DNA of 64,000 nt from Paraconexibacter algicola (GTDB lineage: Bacteria > Actinomycetota > Thermoleophilia > Solirubrobacterales > Solirubrobacteraceae). Under the pieces are notes generated by a model. The model was given only the letters and a program-made list of their open reading frames with translations. It was not told the origin of the DNA and did not search any database. Position 1 is the first letter of the stretch; each line of letters begins with the position of its first letter. This document shows, in pieces, positions 1 to 9,382 of this stretch. A program made the translations under genes and the position numbers. The stretch spans positions 434,001 to 498,000 of the forward strand of contig NZ_PYYB01000002.1 of assembly GCF_003044185.1 (NCBI RefSeq). The letters run 5' to 3'.

Positions 1-1353
1 GAGCGTGTGGGCGATCGTGCGGATGCCGGCCGCCAGCTCCTCGTCGGTCTGCAGGTGCGCGCCAGGCAGCCGCTCGCTGCCGCGGTGCTCGGCGAAGGCC
101 GGTCGGTCGAGGATCGCGCGGGCGCGGCGCAGGCCGGCGACCATGACGGCCATGTCGTGCCCGTCCGGGTCGCCGAAGTAGTTCGGGTCCACGACGGGCG
201 CGACGCGGGGGTCGCGGGAGGCGAGGCGGACGCGGCCGCGGCTCTCCGGGCGCAGCAGGACGACGCCGACGCTGACCCCGTGCTCCTCCGCGTCGACGAG
301 GCCCTCCCCCTCGAACAGGACGGGCGCGAAGATCAGCTCGTAGTCCGGGGCGGGCAGGGACGGGTCGCTGCGCACGAACGCCGCGATCTCGCCGACGTTC
401 GAGGTCAGCATCCCGGTCCGGCGGGTGAGGAACTTCACGAGCTCGGCGGGCTTCTCGGCCGCGAACAGCGACGTCGGGGTCGACGTCCGGGCGGTCGTCA
501 GCGCGACGAGGTGGTCCTGGAGGTGCTCGCCGACGTGCGGGCTGTCGAGGACGACGTCGATGCCGTGCTCGGCGAGGTGGTCGGCGGGCCCGACGCCGGA
601 GCGCAGCAGGATCTGCGGCGTGTTCAGGGCCCCGGCGCAGAGGACGACCTCGCGGGCCGCGTGGACGGTCTGCGGCGCGCCGGTCGCGTCGAGGTAGGTC
701 ACGCCGGTCGCCCGGCGGTCGCCGTCGAAGAGGACCCGGTCGACGAGCACGTCGGCGCGGATCTCGAGGTTGGGGCGCCCCTTGGCCGGCGTGAGGTACG
801 CGTCGGCGGCGGTGCGGCGCATGCCGCGGCTCTGCGCCAGCGGCGTCACCGCGACGCCGTCGGGCTCGTCCCCGGTGAGCGGCTTGGACAGCGGCAGGCC
901 GTCCTGCTGCGCGGCCTCCAGGAACGCCGCGGAGAGCGGGTTCAGCGAGCGCGGCGCGCGCGGCTGCTGGGCGCGGTTGTGCCGCTCGCGGTAGGGCGCG
1001 AGCTCTCGCGGGCCCCAGCCCTCGGCGCCCTCCTGGACCCAGTCCTCCTGGTCCTGGTGGTGGCCCGGGATCTGCATCATCGCGTTCATCGCCGAGCAGC
1101 CGCCGAGCATCTTTCCGCGCGGCGTGAACACGCGGCGGCCGTCGAGGCCGGGCTGCGGCTCGGTCTCGTAGTTCCAGTCGCGGTCGGTCTTGAAGAGCTT
1201 CGGGAAGGCGGCCGGGATCCGGACCTCCTTGCTCGGCTTGGGCGGCCCCGCCTCGAGCAGCAGCACCCGGGTGCCCGGGTCCTCGCTCAGCCTCGCCGCG
1301 ACCACGCAGCCGGCGGATCCACCGCCGACGACCACCACATCGAACTCGCTCAT
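1..1353 (-). CDS. GMC-family FAD oxidoreductase (choline dehydrogenase-like), 3' end missing
   Basis: Flavin-dependent alcohol/choline dehydrogenase-like enzyme, probably cytosolic. The N-terminus has the FAD Rossmann motif VVVGGGSAGCVVAARL, followed by the GMC signature around LGGCSAMN and the second signature GALNTPQILLRSGVGP. About 451 codons are present and the gene runs off the left edge, so the C-terminal catalytic His/Asn pair is probably outside the window. The ATG at 1353 is supported by TACGCT seven bases upstream, a leaderless-type promoter. Substrate cannot be told from the sequence; GMC members oxidise many alcohols. Confidence 0.9.
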   Translation of the reverse strand, partial: MSEFDVVVVGGGSAGCVVAARLSEDPGTRVLLLEAGPPKPSKEVRIPAAFPKLFKTDRDWNYETEPQPGLDGRRVFTPRGKMLGGCSAMNAMMQIPGHHQDQEDWVQEGAEGWGPRELAPYRERHNRAQQPRAPRSLNPLSAAFLEAAQQDGLPLSKPLTGDEPDGVAVTPLAQSRGMRRTAADAYLTPAKGRPNLEIRADVLVDRVLFDGDRRATGVTYLDATGAPQTVHAAREVVLCAGALNTPQILLRSGVGPADHLAEHGIDVVLDSPHVGEHLQDHLVALTTARTSTPTSLFAAEKPAELVKFLTRRTGMLTSNVGEIAAFVRSDPSLPAPDYELIFAPVLFEGEGLVDAEEHGVSVGVVLLRPESRGRVRLASRDPRVAPVVDPNYFGDPDGHDMAVMVAGLRRARAILDRPAFAEHRGSERLPGAHLQTDEELAAGIRTIAHTL

Positions 1354-1388
1354 GCCTCCCAGCGTACGACACTCGACAACGTGTCAAG

Positions 1389-2819
1389 TCAGGGGCGCTG
1401 CAGCAGCACGACGGCCCCCGGACCGAGGGCTCCGAGGGCGCCCGGGTCCACCGCCGCGCCCGCCGGGTCGGCGGGCGCGTACGCGGCCGCCGACCACGTG
1501 CTCGCGCGGCGCACCGTCGGCGGGGCGAAGCCGGGGACCTGCCCGGGCGGGGCGGGCGCGTCGGTCCGGCCGCCCGCCGAGGTGCCCGCCACGCCGAGCA
1601 CGACGAGGCCGTCGACGACCTCCGGCCGGCGCAGCAGCCGGGCCCCGGGGAGGTAGTGCTCGACCGCGACGCGCCCGCTGCCCGGCAGCACGACGATCGC
1701 GCGACCGCGCCCCGTCGCCTCGTGACCGAACGCCGCGGTCGCGTCGCGCCAGTTCTCCCGCTGCGACCCGTCGTCGACCTGGACGGCGATCGCGGTCGCC
1801 GCCCCGACCGTCGCCAGCGCCACCGCCACCACCGTCCCCGCCCGCGGCGGCAGGCCCGCGGTCCCGACCGCCAGCAGGACGAGCAGCGGCACCGCGACGG
1901 CGAGCAGGTTGCGGGTCACGAGGTAGTCGTCCCCGGCCACGACGAGGAGCAGCGGGACCAGCACCGAGGCGGCCGCGACCGCCGCGAGGGCGCGGACCGG
2001 CCCCCCGGCTCGGCGCAGACCCGCGAGCGCCGCGAGCGCGAGCAGGCCCGCGAGGACCGCGGCGACCACCTCCCCCGGCGCGTCGTAGCCGACGAGGAGC
2101 TGCTTGGGCACCTGCGCCAGCCGGGTGCCCAGCGGCTCCTCGCCGATGAACGACGCCCGGCCGGCGGAGCGCTGGTCGAGCGCCAGCGGCAGCAGGGCCA
2201 GCCCGAGCACCGCGGGCGGGGCGAGCGCCATCGCCAGCAGCCGGCGGTCGGCGCGCAGCGCGACCGCCAGCCACACGACCTCCCCGGCGACGAGGAACAG
2301 CGCGAAGAAGTGCGTGGCGAGCGCCGCGCCCGCGCAGGCGCCCCACGCGAGCAGCCGCCCGCGCGACGGGAGCTCCAGCACGCGCAGCAGCAGCAGCACC
2401 GAGGCCCCCGCCATCAGCACGAGCAGGGCGTAGGCGCGCGCCTCCTGCGAGAACCAGACCAGCAGCGGGCTGGTCGCGACGAGCGCCGCGGCGGCCAGCG
2501 CCGCGCGTGCCCCGCCGAGCCGCGCGCCGATCGCCGCGGCGACCGGGACCGTCGCCAGCCCGAAGACCGCCGAGAGCGCGCGCAGCGCGGCCTCCGAGTC
2601 CCCCAGCGGCTGCGTCCAGACCCAGGCGAGCAGGTAGTAGAGCGGCGGCGTGGACTCCTGGTCGCGCACCGCGCCCAGCAGCTCGCCGAGCGGGTGGCGC
2701 AGCACGTCGACCGTGGCCGCCTCGTCGGCCCAGTAGGACTGCGCGCCGAGCGTCGGGAACCGCAGCGCCGCGGCCAGCAGCAGCAGGCCGAGCAGCGTGG
2801 TGCGGGTCCGGCGGTCCAC
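1389..2819 (-). CDS. GT-C type membrane glycosyltransferase (ArnT/PMT-like)
   Basis: A 476-aa multi-spanning membrane protein. The N-terminus has a first hydrophobic segment, then SYWADEAAT, the acidic DE motif in the first extracytoplasmic loop typical of GT39/GT83-type GT-C enzymes, which use polyprenyl-phosphate sugars. Many Leu/Ala/Val-rich helices follow, then a soluble C-terminal part. The GTG start at 2819 has TAGGTT six bases upstream (leaderless type). It is divergent from a pair of secreted glycosidase-like genes, suggesting a surface-glycan role (inference). Donor and acceptor are unknown. Confidence 0.75.
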   Translation of the reverse strand: MDRRTRTTLLGLLLLAAALRFPTLGAQSYWADEAATVDVLRHPLGELLGAVRDQESTPPLYYLLAWVWTQPLGDSEAALRALSAVFGLATVPVAAAIGARLGGARAALAAAALVATSPLLVWFSQEARAYALLVLMAGASVLLLLRVLELPSRGRLLAWGACAGAALATHFFALFLVAGEVVWLAVALRADRRLLAMALAPPAVLGLALLPLALDQRSAGRASFIGEEPLGTRLAQVPKQLLVGYDAPGEVVAAVLAGLLALAALAGLRRAGGPVRALAAVAAASVLVPLLLVVAGDDYLVTRNLLAVAVPLLVLLAVGTAGLPPRAGTVVAVALATVGAATAIAVQVDDGSQRENWRDATAAFGHEATGRGRAIVVLPGSGRVAVEHYLPGARLLRRPEVVDGLVVLGVAGTSAGGRTDAPAPPGQVPGFAPPTVRRASTWSAAAYAPADPAGAAVDPGALGALGPGAVVLLQRP

Positions 2820-2889
2820 GTCCGCAACCTACGCCACCCGCCGGGTCGGGCGGCGCGCCGCGGGCCCGGCCGGGGCTATGCTCGCAGCA

Positions 2890-4053
2890 GTGCCCCGGGT
2901 CCTCCGTCTCGTCGCGGCCTGCGCCCTGACGGTCGCGGCCGTCCTCCCCTCCAGCGCCGCCGCGAAGGTGCCCCAGGGCTTCTTCGGCGTGATGGTCGAC
3001 GGCCCCGCCACCGAGACGCCGGGGATCCTCGAGCGCGAGGCGCCGCGGATCCGCGCCGCGGGCGCGCAGACCGTCCGGTTCGCGATCGACTGGGCGTCCG
3101 CGCAGCCGTACGCGACCGCCGCCGAGGTCCCGGAGGCCGAGCGGGCGCGCTTCACCGACGTCGACGGCGTCCCGACCGACCTCTCCCGCAGCGACCGGAT
3201 CGTGCGGCTGCTCGCCGCGCAGGGCCTGCGCCCGCTCCCCGTGATCCTGCACGCCCCGGACTGGGCGGCGAAGTTCCCGGGGTCGCTGCTCACCGACCCG
3301 CGGCGCTACGCGTCCCCGCCGAGCGGCCCGGAGCCCTACGCGCGGTTCGTGGCGGCGCTGGCGCGCCGCTACGGCCCGACCGGATCGCTGTGGAGCACCG
3401 TGCCGCCGCAGCGACGCCGGCCGATCCGGACCTGGCAGGTCTGGAACGAGATGAACCTCAACGTGTTCTGGAACGAGCCCGACTTCCAGGAGGGATACGT
3501 GCCGCTGCTGCGGGCGACCCGCGCCGCGGTGCGGGCGGTCGACCCGCGCGCGCTGATCGCGACCGGCGGGCTGACGAACGGCTCGGTGCCCGCCTGGACG
3601 GCGCTGCGCAGGATCTACGAGGCCGGCGGGCGAGGCAGCTTCGACGTCGTCGCGATCCACCCGTACACCCGCAGCGCCGCCGGCGTGCTCGCGACCGTGC
3701 GCGCGACCCGGCGCGTCACCGCGGCGCGCGGGCAGCGCACGATCCCGATCGTGCTCACCGAGGTCGCGTTCTCCTCCTCGGGCGGGGACTCCCCCGACGC
3801 GCGACGGTTCGCCACCTGGGACACCACCGAGCGCGGCCAGGCGGACCGCCTGCGCAGCACGTTCCGGCTGCTCGCCCGCCAGCGCCGCGCGCTCGGGATC
3901 GGCGGGGTGTCCTGGTACACCTGGCTCTCGCCGCAGGCCCGCCGGGCGAACTGGTCCTCCTACGCGGGCCTCAGCCGCCTGTCCGGGGACCGCATCGTCC
4001 GCAAGCCTGCGCTGTTGACGTATCGGACCACCGTGCGCGAGCTGTCGCGCTGA
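2890..4053 (+). CDS. Secreted glycoside hydrolase-like protein (clan GH-A fold)
   Basis: A 387-aa protein with a signal peptide (hydrophobic residues about 5-20, Ala-rich cleavage near SSAAAK). The TIM-barrel glycosidase pattern includes TWQVWNEMN with the likely acid/base Glu at 187 and IPIVLTEV with the likely nucleophile Glu at 291, as in GH39/GH5-like enzymes. I chose GTG 2890 over ATG 2878 because TATGCT (2877-2882) lies seven bases before the GTG and contains that ATG, so it reads as a -10 element. The next gene is a paralogue nine bases downstream. Substrate unknown. Confidence 0.75.
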   Translation: MPRVLRLVAACALTVAAVLPSSAAAKVPQGFFGVMVDGPATETPGILEREAPRIRAAGAQTVRFAIDWASAQPYATAAEVPEAERARFTDVDGVPTDLSRSDRIVRLLAAQGLRPLPVILHAPDWAAKFPGSLLTDPRRYASPPSGPEPYARFVAALARRYGPTGSLWSTVPPQRRRPIRTWQVWNEMNLNVFWNEPDFQEGYVPLLRATRAAVRAVDPRALIATGGLTNGSVPAWTALRRIYEAGGRGSFDVVAIHPYTRSAAGVLATVRATRRVTAARGQRTIPIVLTEVAFSSSGGDSPDARRFATWDTTERGQADRLRSTFRLLARQRRALGIGGVSWYTWLSPQARRANWSSYAGLSRLSGDRIVRKPALLTYRTTVRELSR

Positions 4054-4061
4054 CCTCCCCC

Positions 4062-5705
4062 ATGCCCACGCCTCGTCTCCTCCTCCTGCCCGTCCTGCTC
4101 CTCCTCGCGCTCGCCGCGGCCGCCCCCGCGGGCGCGTCGACGACGCAGGAGTCGATGTTCCAGGACGATCCGCTGCTCGTCTACGGCACCGAGACGACCG
4201 GGGCGCTCCCGACGGGCCAGAGCTTCAGCGCCGCGCAGGAGACCGTCCAGAAGCGCACGCTCGACAAGCTGAAGCGGCTCGGCGTCGACCGCATCCGCGT
4301 GTCGGTGTTCTGGGCGCTCGTGGCGCCGGCCAACGCGTCGCGGACGAAGCCCGCCTTCAACGCCGCCGATCCCGGCCAGTACGACCCGGAGGCGTGGACG
4401 CGCTACGACAAGCTGCTCGTCAACGCGGCGAACCGCGGCATCGCGGTGAACATGAACATCACCTCGCCGGTGCCGCGCTGGGCGGCGGGCAACCCCGAGC
4501 GCGAGGACCTCGTCGGCACCTACGAGCCCGACCCGGTGGAGTTCGCCCGCTTCGTCACCGCGGTCGGCACCCGCTACAGCGGCACCTACCGCCCGGTCGC
4601 GGGCGGGCCGGCGCTCCCGCGGGCGGACTACTGGTCGATCTGGAACGAGCCGAACCAGCCCGGCTGGCTGACCCCGCAGTGGGTGCCCGACCGCTCCGCG
4701 CCCGGTGGCTTCGCCGAGGCCGCGCCGCGGATCTACCGGGCGCTCGCCGACGCGATGTGGTCCGGCCTGCAGGTCAGCGGGCACGGCGGCGACACGATCC
4801 TCGTCGGCGAGATGGCCCCGAAGGGCCAGGTCACCGCCCGCGGCATCAGCCGGGCGATGAAGCCGCGACGGTTCATCCTGCGCGTCTACTGCCTGGACGA
4901 CAACGCGGTGCCGCTGCGCGGTGCCGACGCGACCCGCAACGGGTGCCCCACCGACGGCCCGGTCGAGGCGTTCCGCGACGCGCACCCGGGCCTGTTCAAG
5001 GTCACGGGCCTGGCCCACCACCCCTACGAGGTCTCGCAGCGTCCCGATGCGCCACCACTGGACCCGGAGTTCTTCACGACCGCGAACCTGCGGGCGCTCG
5101 GCTCGCTGATGGGCCGGATCTTCGCCCGTTACGGCGCCCCGGTCCCGGGGAAGCTCCCGGGGAGCTTCCCGCTCTACCTGACCGAGTACGGGTACCAGAC
5201 CTCGCCGCCGGACCCGCTCGGCGTGACGCTCGCCCAGCAGGCCGCCTACCTCAACCAGGCCGAGTACCTCACCGCCCGCAACCGGGCCGTCAAGACGCTG
5301 TCGCAGTTCCTGCTGATCGACGACCGGCCGGTCGCCGGGAAGACGGCGGCGGCGCGGTTCGGCGCGACCTTCCAGAGCGGGCTGCAGACGCTCCAGGGTC
5401 GGCGCAAGCCCGCCTACGCCGCCTACCGGTTCCCGCTGCACGTCGTGCGCTCCGGGCGCGACGCCAAGGTCTGGGGACTGCTGCGCGTCGGGCGGCCGAA
5501 CACGCGCGAGACCGTCCGCATCGAGGGCCTGGCCCGCGGCGCGAAGCGCTACCGGACCCTGCGGACCGTGCGCACGGAGCCGCGCCGCGGCTACCTCGAG
5601 GCGGCCGTGCGGCTGACGCGCACGACGCGCGTGCGGCTGGCGTGGACCGATCCGGCGACGAAGGCCGTGGTGCGCTCCCGCAGCGCGGTCATCGGCGTCC
5701 GCTGA
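4062..5705 (+). CDS. Secreted glycoside hydrolase-like protein, paralogue of the upstream gene
   Basis: A 547-aa protein with a clear signal peptide (Leu-rich residues 6-20, cleavage near APAGAS). The putative acid/base Glu is at 196 in YWSIWNEPN and the nucleophile Glu at 375 in LYLTEYGYQ, again the GH-A arrangement. About 140 residues follow the barrel and look like a beta-rich C-terminal domain. It starts eight bases after the first glycosidase stop, so the two are probably co-transcribed and act together on one extracellular polysaccharide. No SD is evident; reinitiation is likely. Confidence 0.75.
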   Translation: MPTPRLLLLPVLLLLALAAAAPAGASTTQESMFQDDPLLVYGTETTGALPTGQSFSAAQETVQKRTLDKLKRLGVDRIRVSVFWALVAPANASRTKPAFNAADPGQYDPEAWTRYDKLLVNAANRGIAVNMNITSPVPRWAAGNPEREDLVGTYEPDPVEFARFVTAVGTRYSGTYRPVAGGPALPRADYWSIWNEPNQPGWLTPQWVPDRSAPGGFAEAAPRIYRALADAMWSGLQVSGHGGDTILVGEMAPKGQVTARGISRAMKPRRFILRVYCLDDNAVPLRGADATRNGCPTDGPVEAFRDAHPGLFKVTGLAHHPYEVSQRPDAPPLDPEFFTTANLRALGSLMGRIFARYGAPVPGKLPGSFPLYLTEYGYQTSPPDPLGVTLAQQAAYLNQAEYLTARNRAVKTLSQFLLIDDRPVAGKTAAARFGATFQSGLQTLQGRRKPAYAAYRFPLHVVRSGRDAKVWGLLRVGRPNTRETVRIEGLARGAKRYRTLRTVRTEPRRGYLEAAVRLTRTTRVRLAWTDPATKAVVRSRSAVIGVR

Positions 5706-5726
5706 CCGGCGCTCTACGCTGACTGG

Positions 5727-7067
5727 GTGGACGCCCACCCCGCACCGACCTCCGGCGTCCCGGGCTCCGCGCTCCCCGGCCCCTACCCCGTGGGCCGCTA
5801 CGCACTGCGGCTGCGCGAGCGGCTGCGGGAGTTCGCCCGCGTCCAGCTGACCGGGGAGGTCACCGGCCTGCGCGTGCGCGCGCGGACCGTGTACTTCGAG
5901 CTGCGCGACGGGGACGGCGCCCTGCCGTGCGCGATGTGGCGCGACGACCACGACCGGCTCGGCCTGCCGCCCGGGGCGCTGGTCGACGGCGCGCACGTCG
6001 TCATCGCCGGCGGCGTGGACTACTACCCGGGCTCACGGACCTCGTCGGGCGCGTTCAGCTTCCGCGTGCAGACCCTGCGCGTGGCGGGCGACGGCGACCT
6101 GCTCGCCCAGATCGCGCTGCTGCGCGAGCAGCTGCGCGCCGAGGGCCTGCTCGAGCCCCAGAAGACGCTGCCGCGCCCGGCGCTGCCGCGCACGGTCGGC
6201 GTCGTCACGGCGGAGACCGGCGAGGCGCGCCACGACGTCCTCGCCGGGCTGCGGCGACGCGGGTACACCGGCCGGGTGGTGTGGGCGTTCGCGCCCGTGC
6301 AGGACCGTCACGCCGCGCCACGGATCGCCCGCGCGCTCCAGGACCTGGCGGCGACGGGGGCGGTCGACGTCATCGTCGTCGCGCGCGGCGGCGGCTCGGT
6401 CACCGACCTGCTGGCGTTCAGCGACGAGACGCTGTGCCGCACGGTCGCGCTGCTGCGCACGCCGGTCGTGGCGGCGGTCGGGCACCACGGCGACCGCACC
6501 CTGCTGGACGACGTCGCCGCGGTCTCGTGCTCGACCCCGACCCACGCGGCGGAGGCGGCGGTGCCGCTGGACGCCGCGGCCGAGCGCGGCCGGGCGCTCG
6601 CCGCCGCCCGGCGCCTGGAGCACCACGGCCGCCACGCGGTGCTCGGCCGTGCCCGGATCCTGCAGCGCCTGGCGCGCGCGCCCGCGGAGCACGTGCTGCG
6701 CCACCGCGTGCGCCTGCACCAGCTGCTGCGCGAGCTGCGGGCCAGCGGGCGCCGGCAGCTCGACGGCGCCGCCCGCGAGCTGCGCGCGTCGGCCGACCGG
6801 CTGGAGGGTCGCGGCACCAGCGCCGCCGGCGCGCAGCAGGCGGCGCGCCGCGCCCGCCTGGACTCGCTGGCGCTCGCCCTCGCCGCGCACGATCCCGAGC
6901 GGGTCGTCGGCCGCGGCTACGCGATCGTCCGCGACGCCGACGGCGCGATCGTCACCACCGCGGCCGCCGCCCGCGCCGCCGGGCGCCTGCAGCTGCGCTT
7001 CGCCGACGCCGCGGTGGACACGCGCGTCGAGGAGCCCACGTCCCCCGAGGAGGAGCCCACCGCATGA
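5727..7067 (+). CDS. xseA: Exodeoxyribonuclease VII large subunit
   Basis: Catalytic subunit of ExoVII, which degrades single-stranded DNA to oligonucleotides in mismatch repair and recombination. The 446-aa protein has the N-terminal OB fold (about residues 20-120; GEVTGLRVRARTVYFELRDG), the nuclease core with TVGVVTAETGEARHDVL and VARGGGSVTDLLAFSDE, and a long Ala/Arg-rich coiled-coil C-terminus. The GTG start has TACGCT six bases upstream. Its stop overlaps the xseB start (ATGA), so the two subunits are translationally coupled. Confidence 0.95.
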   Translation: MDAHPAPTSGVPGSALPGPYPVGRYALRLRERLREFARVQLTGEVTGLRVRARTVYFELRDGDGALPCAMWRDDHDRLGLPPGALVDGAHVVIAGGVDYYPGSRTSSGAFSFRVQTLRVAGDGDLLAQIALLREQLRAEGLLEPQKTLPRPALPRTVGVVTAETGEARHDVLAGLRRRGYTGRVVWAFAPVQDRHAAPRIARALQDLAATGAVDVIVVARGGGSVTDLLAFSDETLCRTVALLRTPVVAAVGHHGDRTLLDDVAAVSCSTPTHAAEAAVPLDAAAERGRALAAARRLEHHGRHAVLGRARILQRLARAPAEHVLRHRVRLHQLLRELRASGRRQLDGAARELRASADRLEGRGTSAAGAQQAARRARLDSLALALAAHDPERVVGRGYAIVRDADGAIVTTAAAARAAGRLQLRFADAAVDTRVEEPTSPEEEPTA

Positions 7068-7315
7068 CCGAGCCGGACCCGACGACGAGCTACGAGGACG
7101 CCGCGGCGCGCCTGGAGGCGATCATCCGGCGCCTCGACGGCGGTGAGGCGGGCCTGCGCGAGACGCTCGAGCTGTGCCGCGAGGGCAAGCTGCTCGTCGA
7201 GCGCTGCGCGGCGGAGCTCGAGGCGGTCGGCGAGAGCCTGCAGGAGCTGCGGCTGGACGAGCTCGTCGCGCGGCTGGAGCGGGGGCCCTCCCAGCCGGGC
7301 GCCGCGACCCCGTAG
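7064..7315 (+). CDS. xseB: Exodeoxyribonuclease VII small subunit
   Basis: An 83-aa regulatory subunit that binds the XseA coiled coil. It has the family pattern YEDAAARLEAIIRRLDGGEAGL followed by a helical segment with LCREGKLLVERC. Size and position directly after xseA with a 4-base ATGA overlap are typical. The C-terminus is Pro/Gly-rich and probably disordered. Confidence 0.95.
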   Translation: MTEPDPTTSYEDAAARLEAIIRRLDGGEAGLRETLELCREGKLLVERCAAELEAVGESLQELRLDELVARLERGPSQPGAATP

Positions 7316-7324
7316 GCTCGCCCC

Positions 7325-8377
7325 ATGGCCACCTGGGACCGCATCAAGGACCTGCCGCTCACGATCGAGGAGTACGCGCTGGAGCGCCTGCAGCGCGACG
7401 TCTCGACCGGGTTCCTGCGGGTCACGACCGTGATCCGCCTGCAGGGCGGCGGGCACGACGGCGTCGGCGAGGACGTCAGCTACGAGGCGGAGGACCAGGA
7501 CGCGCTGCAGGCCGCCGGGCCGGTGCTCCCGCTCGCCGGGACGTGGACGCTCGAGTCCTTCTGCGACCACCTCGCGACGCTCGACCTGTGGCCCGAGCCG
7601 CCGCGGCACGAGGCCTCGCGCCTGTACCGCGTCTGGGCCTACGAGTCGGCCGCGCTGGACCTCGCGCTGCGCCAGGCCGGCCGCGCGCTGCACGAGGTCC
7701 TGGGCCGCGAGCCGCGCCCGCTGACGTTCGTGATGTCGCTGCGGCTCGGGCAGCCGTCGACGATCGCGCCGCTGCGCGCCCGCCTCGACCCGTACCCGAC
7801 GCTGCGGTTCAAGCTCGATCCGACCGCCGACTGGGACGACGCCCTGATCGCGGAGCTCGTGGCGACCGGCGCGGTCGACTCGGTCGACCTGAAGGGCCTC
7901 TACGAGGGGTCGGTGGTGGACAACGCGGCCGATCCCGACCTCTACCGGCGCGTCGCCGAGGCGTTCCCCGACGCGTGGATCGAGGACCCGAAGCTCACGC
8001 CCGAGACCGATCCGGTCCTCGCCCCGTACCGCGACCGGATCACCTGGGACGCCCCGATCCACTCGGTCGCGGACATCGACGCACTGCCGTTCCCGCCGCG
8101 GATGGTGAACGTCAAGCCGTCGCGCCTGGGGGGCCTGCGGCCGCTGCTGCACTGCTACGACACCTGCGACGAACGCGGGATCGGCATGTACGGCGGCGGT
8201 CAGTTCGAGCTCGGTCCGGGCCGCGGCCAGATCCAGTACCTGGCGTCGCTGTTCCACCCCGACACGCCCAACGACGTGGCGCCCGGCGCCTACGACGAGG
8301 ACCCGCCCCCGGCGGGCCTCCCCACGAGCCCGATCCCCCCGGCGCCGTCCGCCGTGGGCTTCCGCTGGGACGGCTGA
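7325..8377 (+). CDS. Enolase-superfamily protein (mandelate racemase/muconate lactonizing-like)
   Basis: A 350-aa cytosolic protein. The C-terminal barrel shows beta-strand-end acids in the enolase-superfamily order: LRFKLD, WIEDPKL and the MVNVKPSRLGG strand. The KxK catalytic element is not obvious, and FKLD takes the place of the usual K-x-K end, so the reaction (o-succinylbenzoate synthase-, dipeptide epimerase- or dehydratase-like) cannot be assigned. TAGGCT six bases before the ATG indicates its own leaderless promoter just after xseB. Confidence 0.65.
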   Translation: MATWDRIKDLPLTIEEYALERLQRDVSTGFLRVTTVIRLQGGGHDGVGEDVSYEAEDQDALQAAGPVLPLAGTWTLESFCDHLATLDLWPEPPRHEASRLYRVWAYESAALDLALRQAGRALHEVLGREPRPLTFVMSLRLGQPSTIAPLRARLDPYPTLRFKLDPTADWDDALIAELVATGAVDSVDLKGLYEGSVVDNAADPDLYRRVAEAFPDAWIEDPKLTPETDPVLAPYRDRITWDAPIHSVADIDALPFPPRMVNVKPSRLGGLRPLLHCYDTCDERGIGMYGGGQFELGPGRGQIQYLASLFHPDTPNDVAPGAYDEDPPPAGLPTSPIPPAPSAVGFRWDG

Positions 8378-8421
8378 GGACCGGCAGGCGCGCGGCGCCC
8401 GGTCGGGCGGCGCGCCGGTCC
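8378..8421 (+). terminator. GC-rich hairpin after the enolase-superfamily gene
   Basis: Outer arms GGACCGGC (8378-8385) and GCCGGTCC (8414-8421) are perfectly complementary, with further GC-rich pairing possible inside. There is no T-tract, so termination is a guess from position only. Confidence 0.35.
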
Positions 8422-8487
8422 GGCGGGCGGTCCCGTACAGTTCCGCACCGCAGTTGACTGACTCGTCGATCAAGGGATCTGAATCTC

Positions 8488-9285
8488 GTGAGTGAACGTC
8501 TGGGAATCGCCGGCAGCGGCGCCATCGCAACCGGCCTGGCCGCCACCGCCTCGGTGCTCGGCGACGTCGTGCTGGTCGCGCGCAGCGACGCGTCGGCCGA
8601 TCGGGCCCGCGCGACCATCGAGAAGCTGTGCGGCCGCGTCGAGGGCGCGGACGCCTCGCGCGTCACGGTCACCACCGACAGCTCGCTGCTGGCCGACCGC
8701 ACCTTCGTGGTCGAGGCCATCGCGGAGGAGCTCGACGCCAAGAAGGAGCTCCTCGCCAAGCTGGCCGGGATCATCGCGCCCGACGCGGTGCTCGGGTCCA
8801 CCACCTCGTCGCTGTCGGTCGCCACGCTCGCGCAGGCCGCGGGCGTCGCCGACCGCTTCGTCGGGCTGCACGTGTTCAACCCGGTCACGATGATGAAGCT
8901 CGTCGAGCTCGCGTACGCCGACGCGGCGACGTCCGAGACCCGCGGCCGCGCGTTCGCGCTGTGCGAGGCGCTCGGCAAGACGCCGGTCGACGTGCCGGAC
9001 ACGCCCGGCTTCGTCGTGAACCGCCTGCTGTTCCCGTACCTCTTCAGCGCCGCCGCGTTCCTCGAGGAGTCGGGCATGGAGCCCAAGGACGTGGACACCT
9101 GCATGAAGCTCGGGGCCGGGCACCCGATGGGCCCGCTCGCCCTCCTGGATTTCGTCGGCCTCGACGTGTCGATCGCGATCGGCGAGACGATCGGCGCCGA
9201 CATCCCGGCGAACGTCCGCGCGCTCGCCGCCGAGGGGCACCTCGGCAAGAAGTCCGGCAAGGGCTTCTACGACTACGCGCGCTAG
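8488..9285 (+). CDS. 3-hydroxyacyl-CoA (3-hydroxybutyryl-CoA) dehydrogenase
   Basis: NAD-dependent oxidation of L-3-hydroxyacyl-CoA in beta-oxidation or C4 metabolism. The 265-aa protein has an N-terminal Rossmann motif GIAGSGAIATGLA (a slightly divergent GxGxxA), the catalytic His in GLHVFNPV, the family signature DTPGFVVNRLL and the C-terminal dimerisation domain. The GTG start is preceded by AAGGGA about ten bases away. TTGACT lies 17 bases before a weak -10 that ends five bases from the GTG, so either leadered or leaderless initiation is possible. Confidence 0.9.
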   Translation: MSERLGIAGSGAIATGLAATASVLGDVVLVARSDASADRARATIEKLCGRVEGADASRVTVTTDSSLLADRTFVVEAIAEELDAKKELLAKLAGIIAPDAVLGSTTSSLSVATLAQAAGVADRFVGLHVFNPVTMMKLVELAYADAATSETRGRAFALCEALGKTPVDVPDTPGFVVNRLLFPYLFSAAAFLEESGMEPKDVDTCMKLGAGHPMGPLALLDFVGLDVSIAIGETIGADIPANVRALAAEGHLGKKSGKGFYDYAR

Positions 9286-9310
9286 CCCGCGCACTACACC
9301 ACCGCACGTC

Positions 9311-9344
9311 ACGGAGCCGCGGGCCGCACGGGCCGCGGCTCCGT
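9311..9344 (+). terminator. Hairpin terminator after the hydroxyacyl-CoA dehydrogenase gene
   Basis: A perfect 12-bp stem: ACGGAGCCGCGG (9311-9322) pairs with CCGCGGCTCCGT (9333-9344) around a 10-base loop. It sits 26 bases after the stop. There is no long U-run, as is common in high-GC actinobacteria. Confidence 0.7.
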
Positions 9345-9382
9345 CGCGGTCACCCGGCCGGTGCGCGTGGGACCCTGCCGGC

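Noticed and set aside
1656-5705. 1349-codon plus-strand open frame
   Set aside because: Only its last 548 codons (from 4062) are a gene; the rest is the antisense of the glycosyltransferase and a shifted frame of the first glycosidase, Arg/Gln-rich and without domain character.
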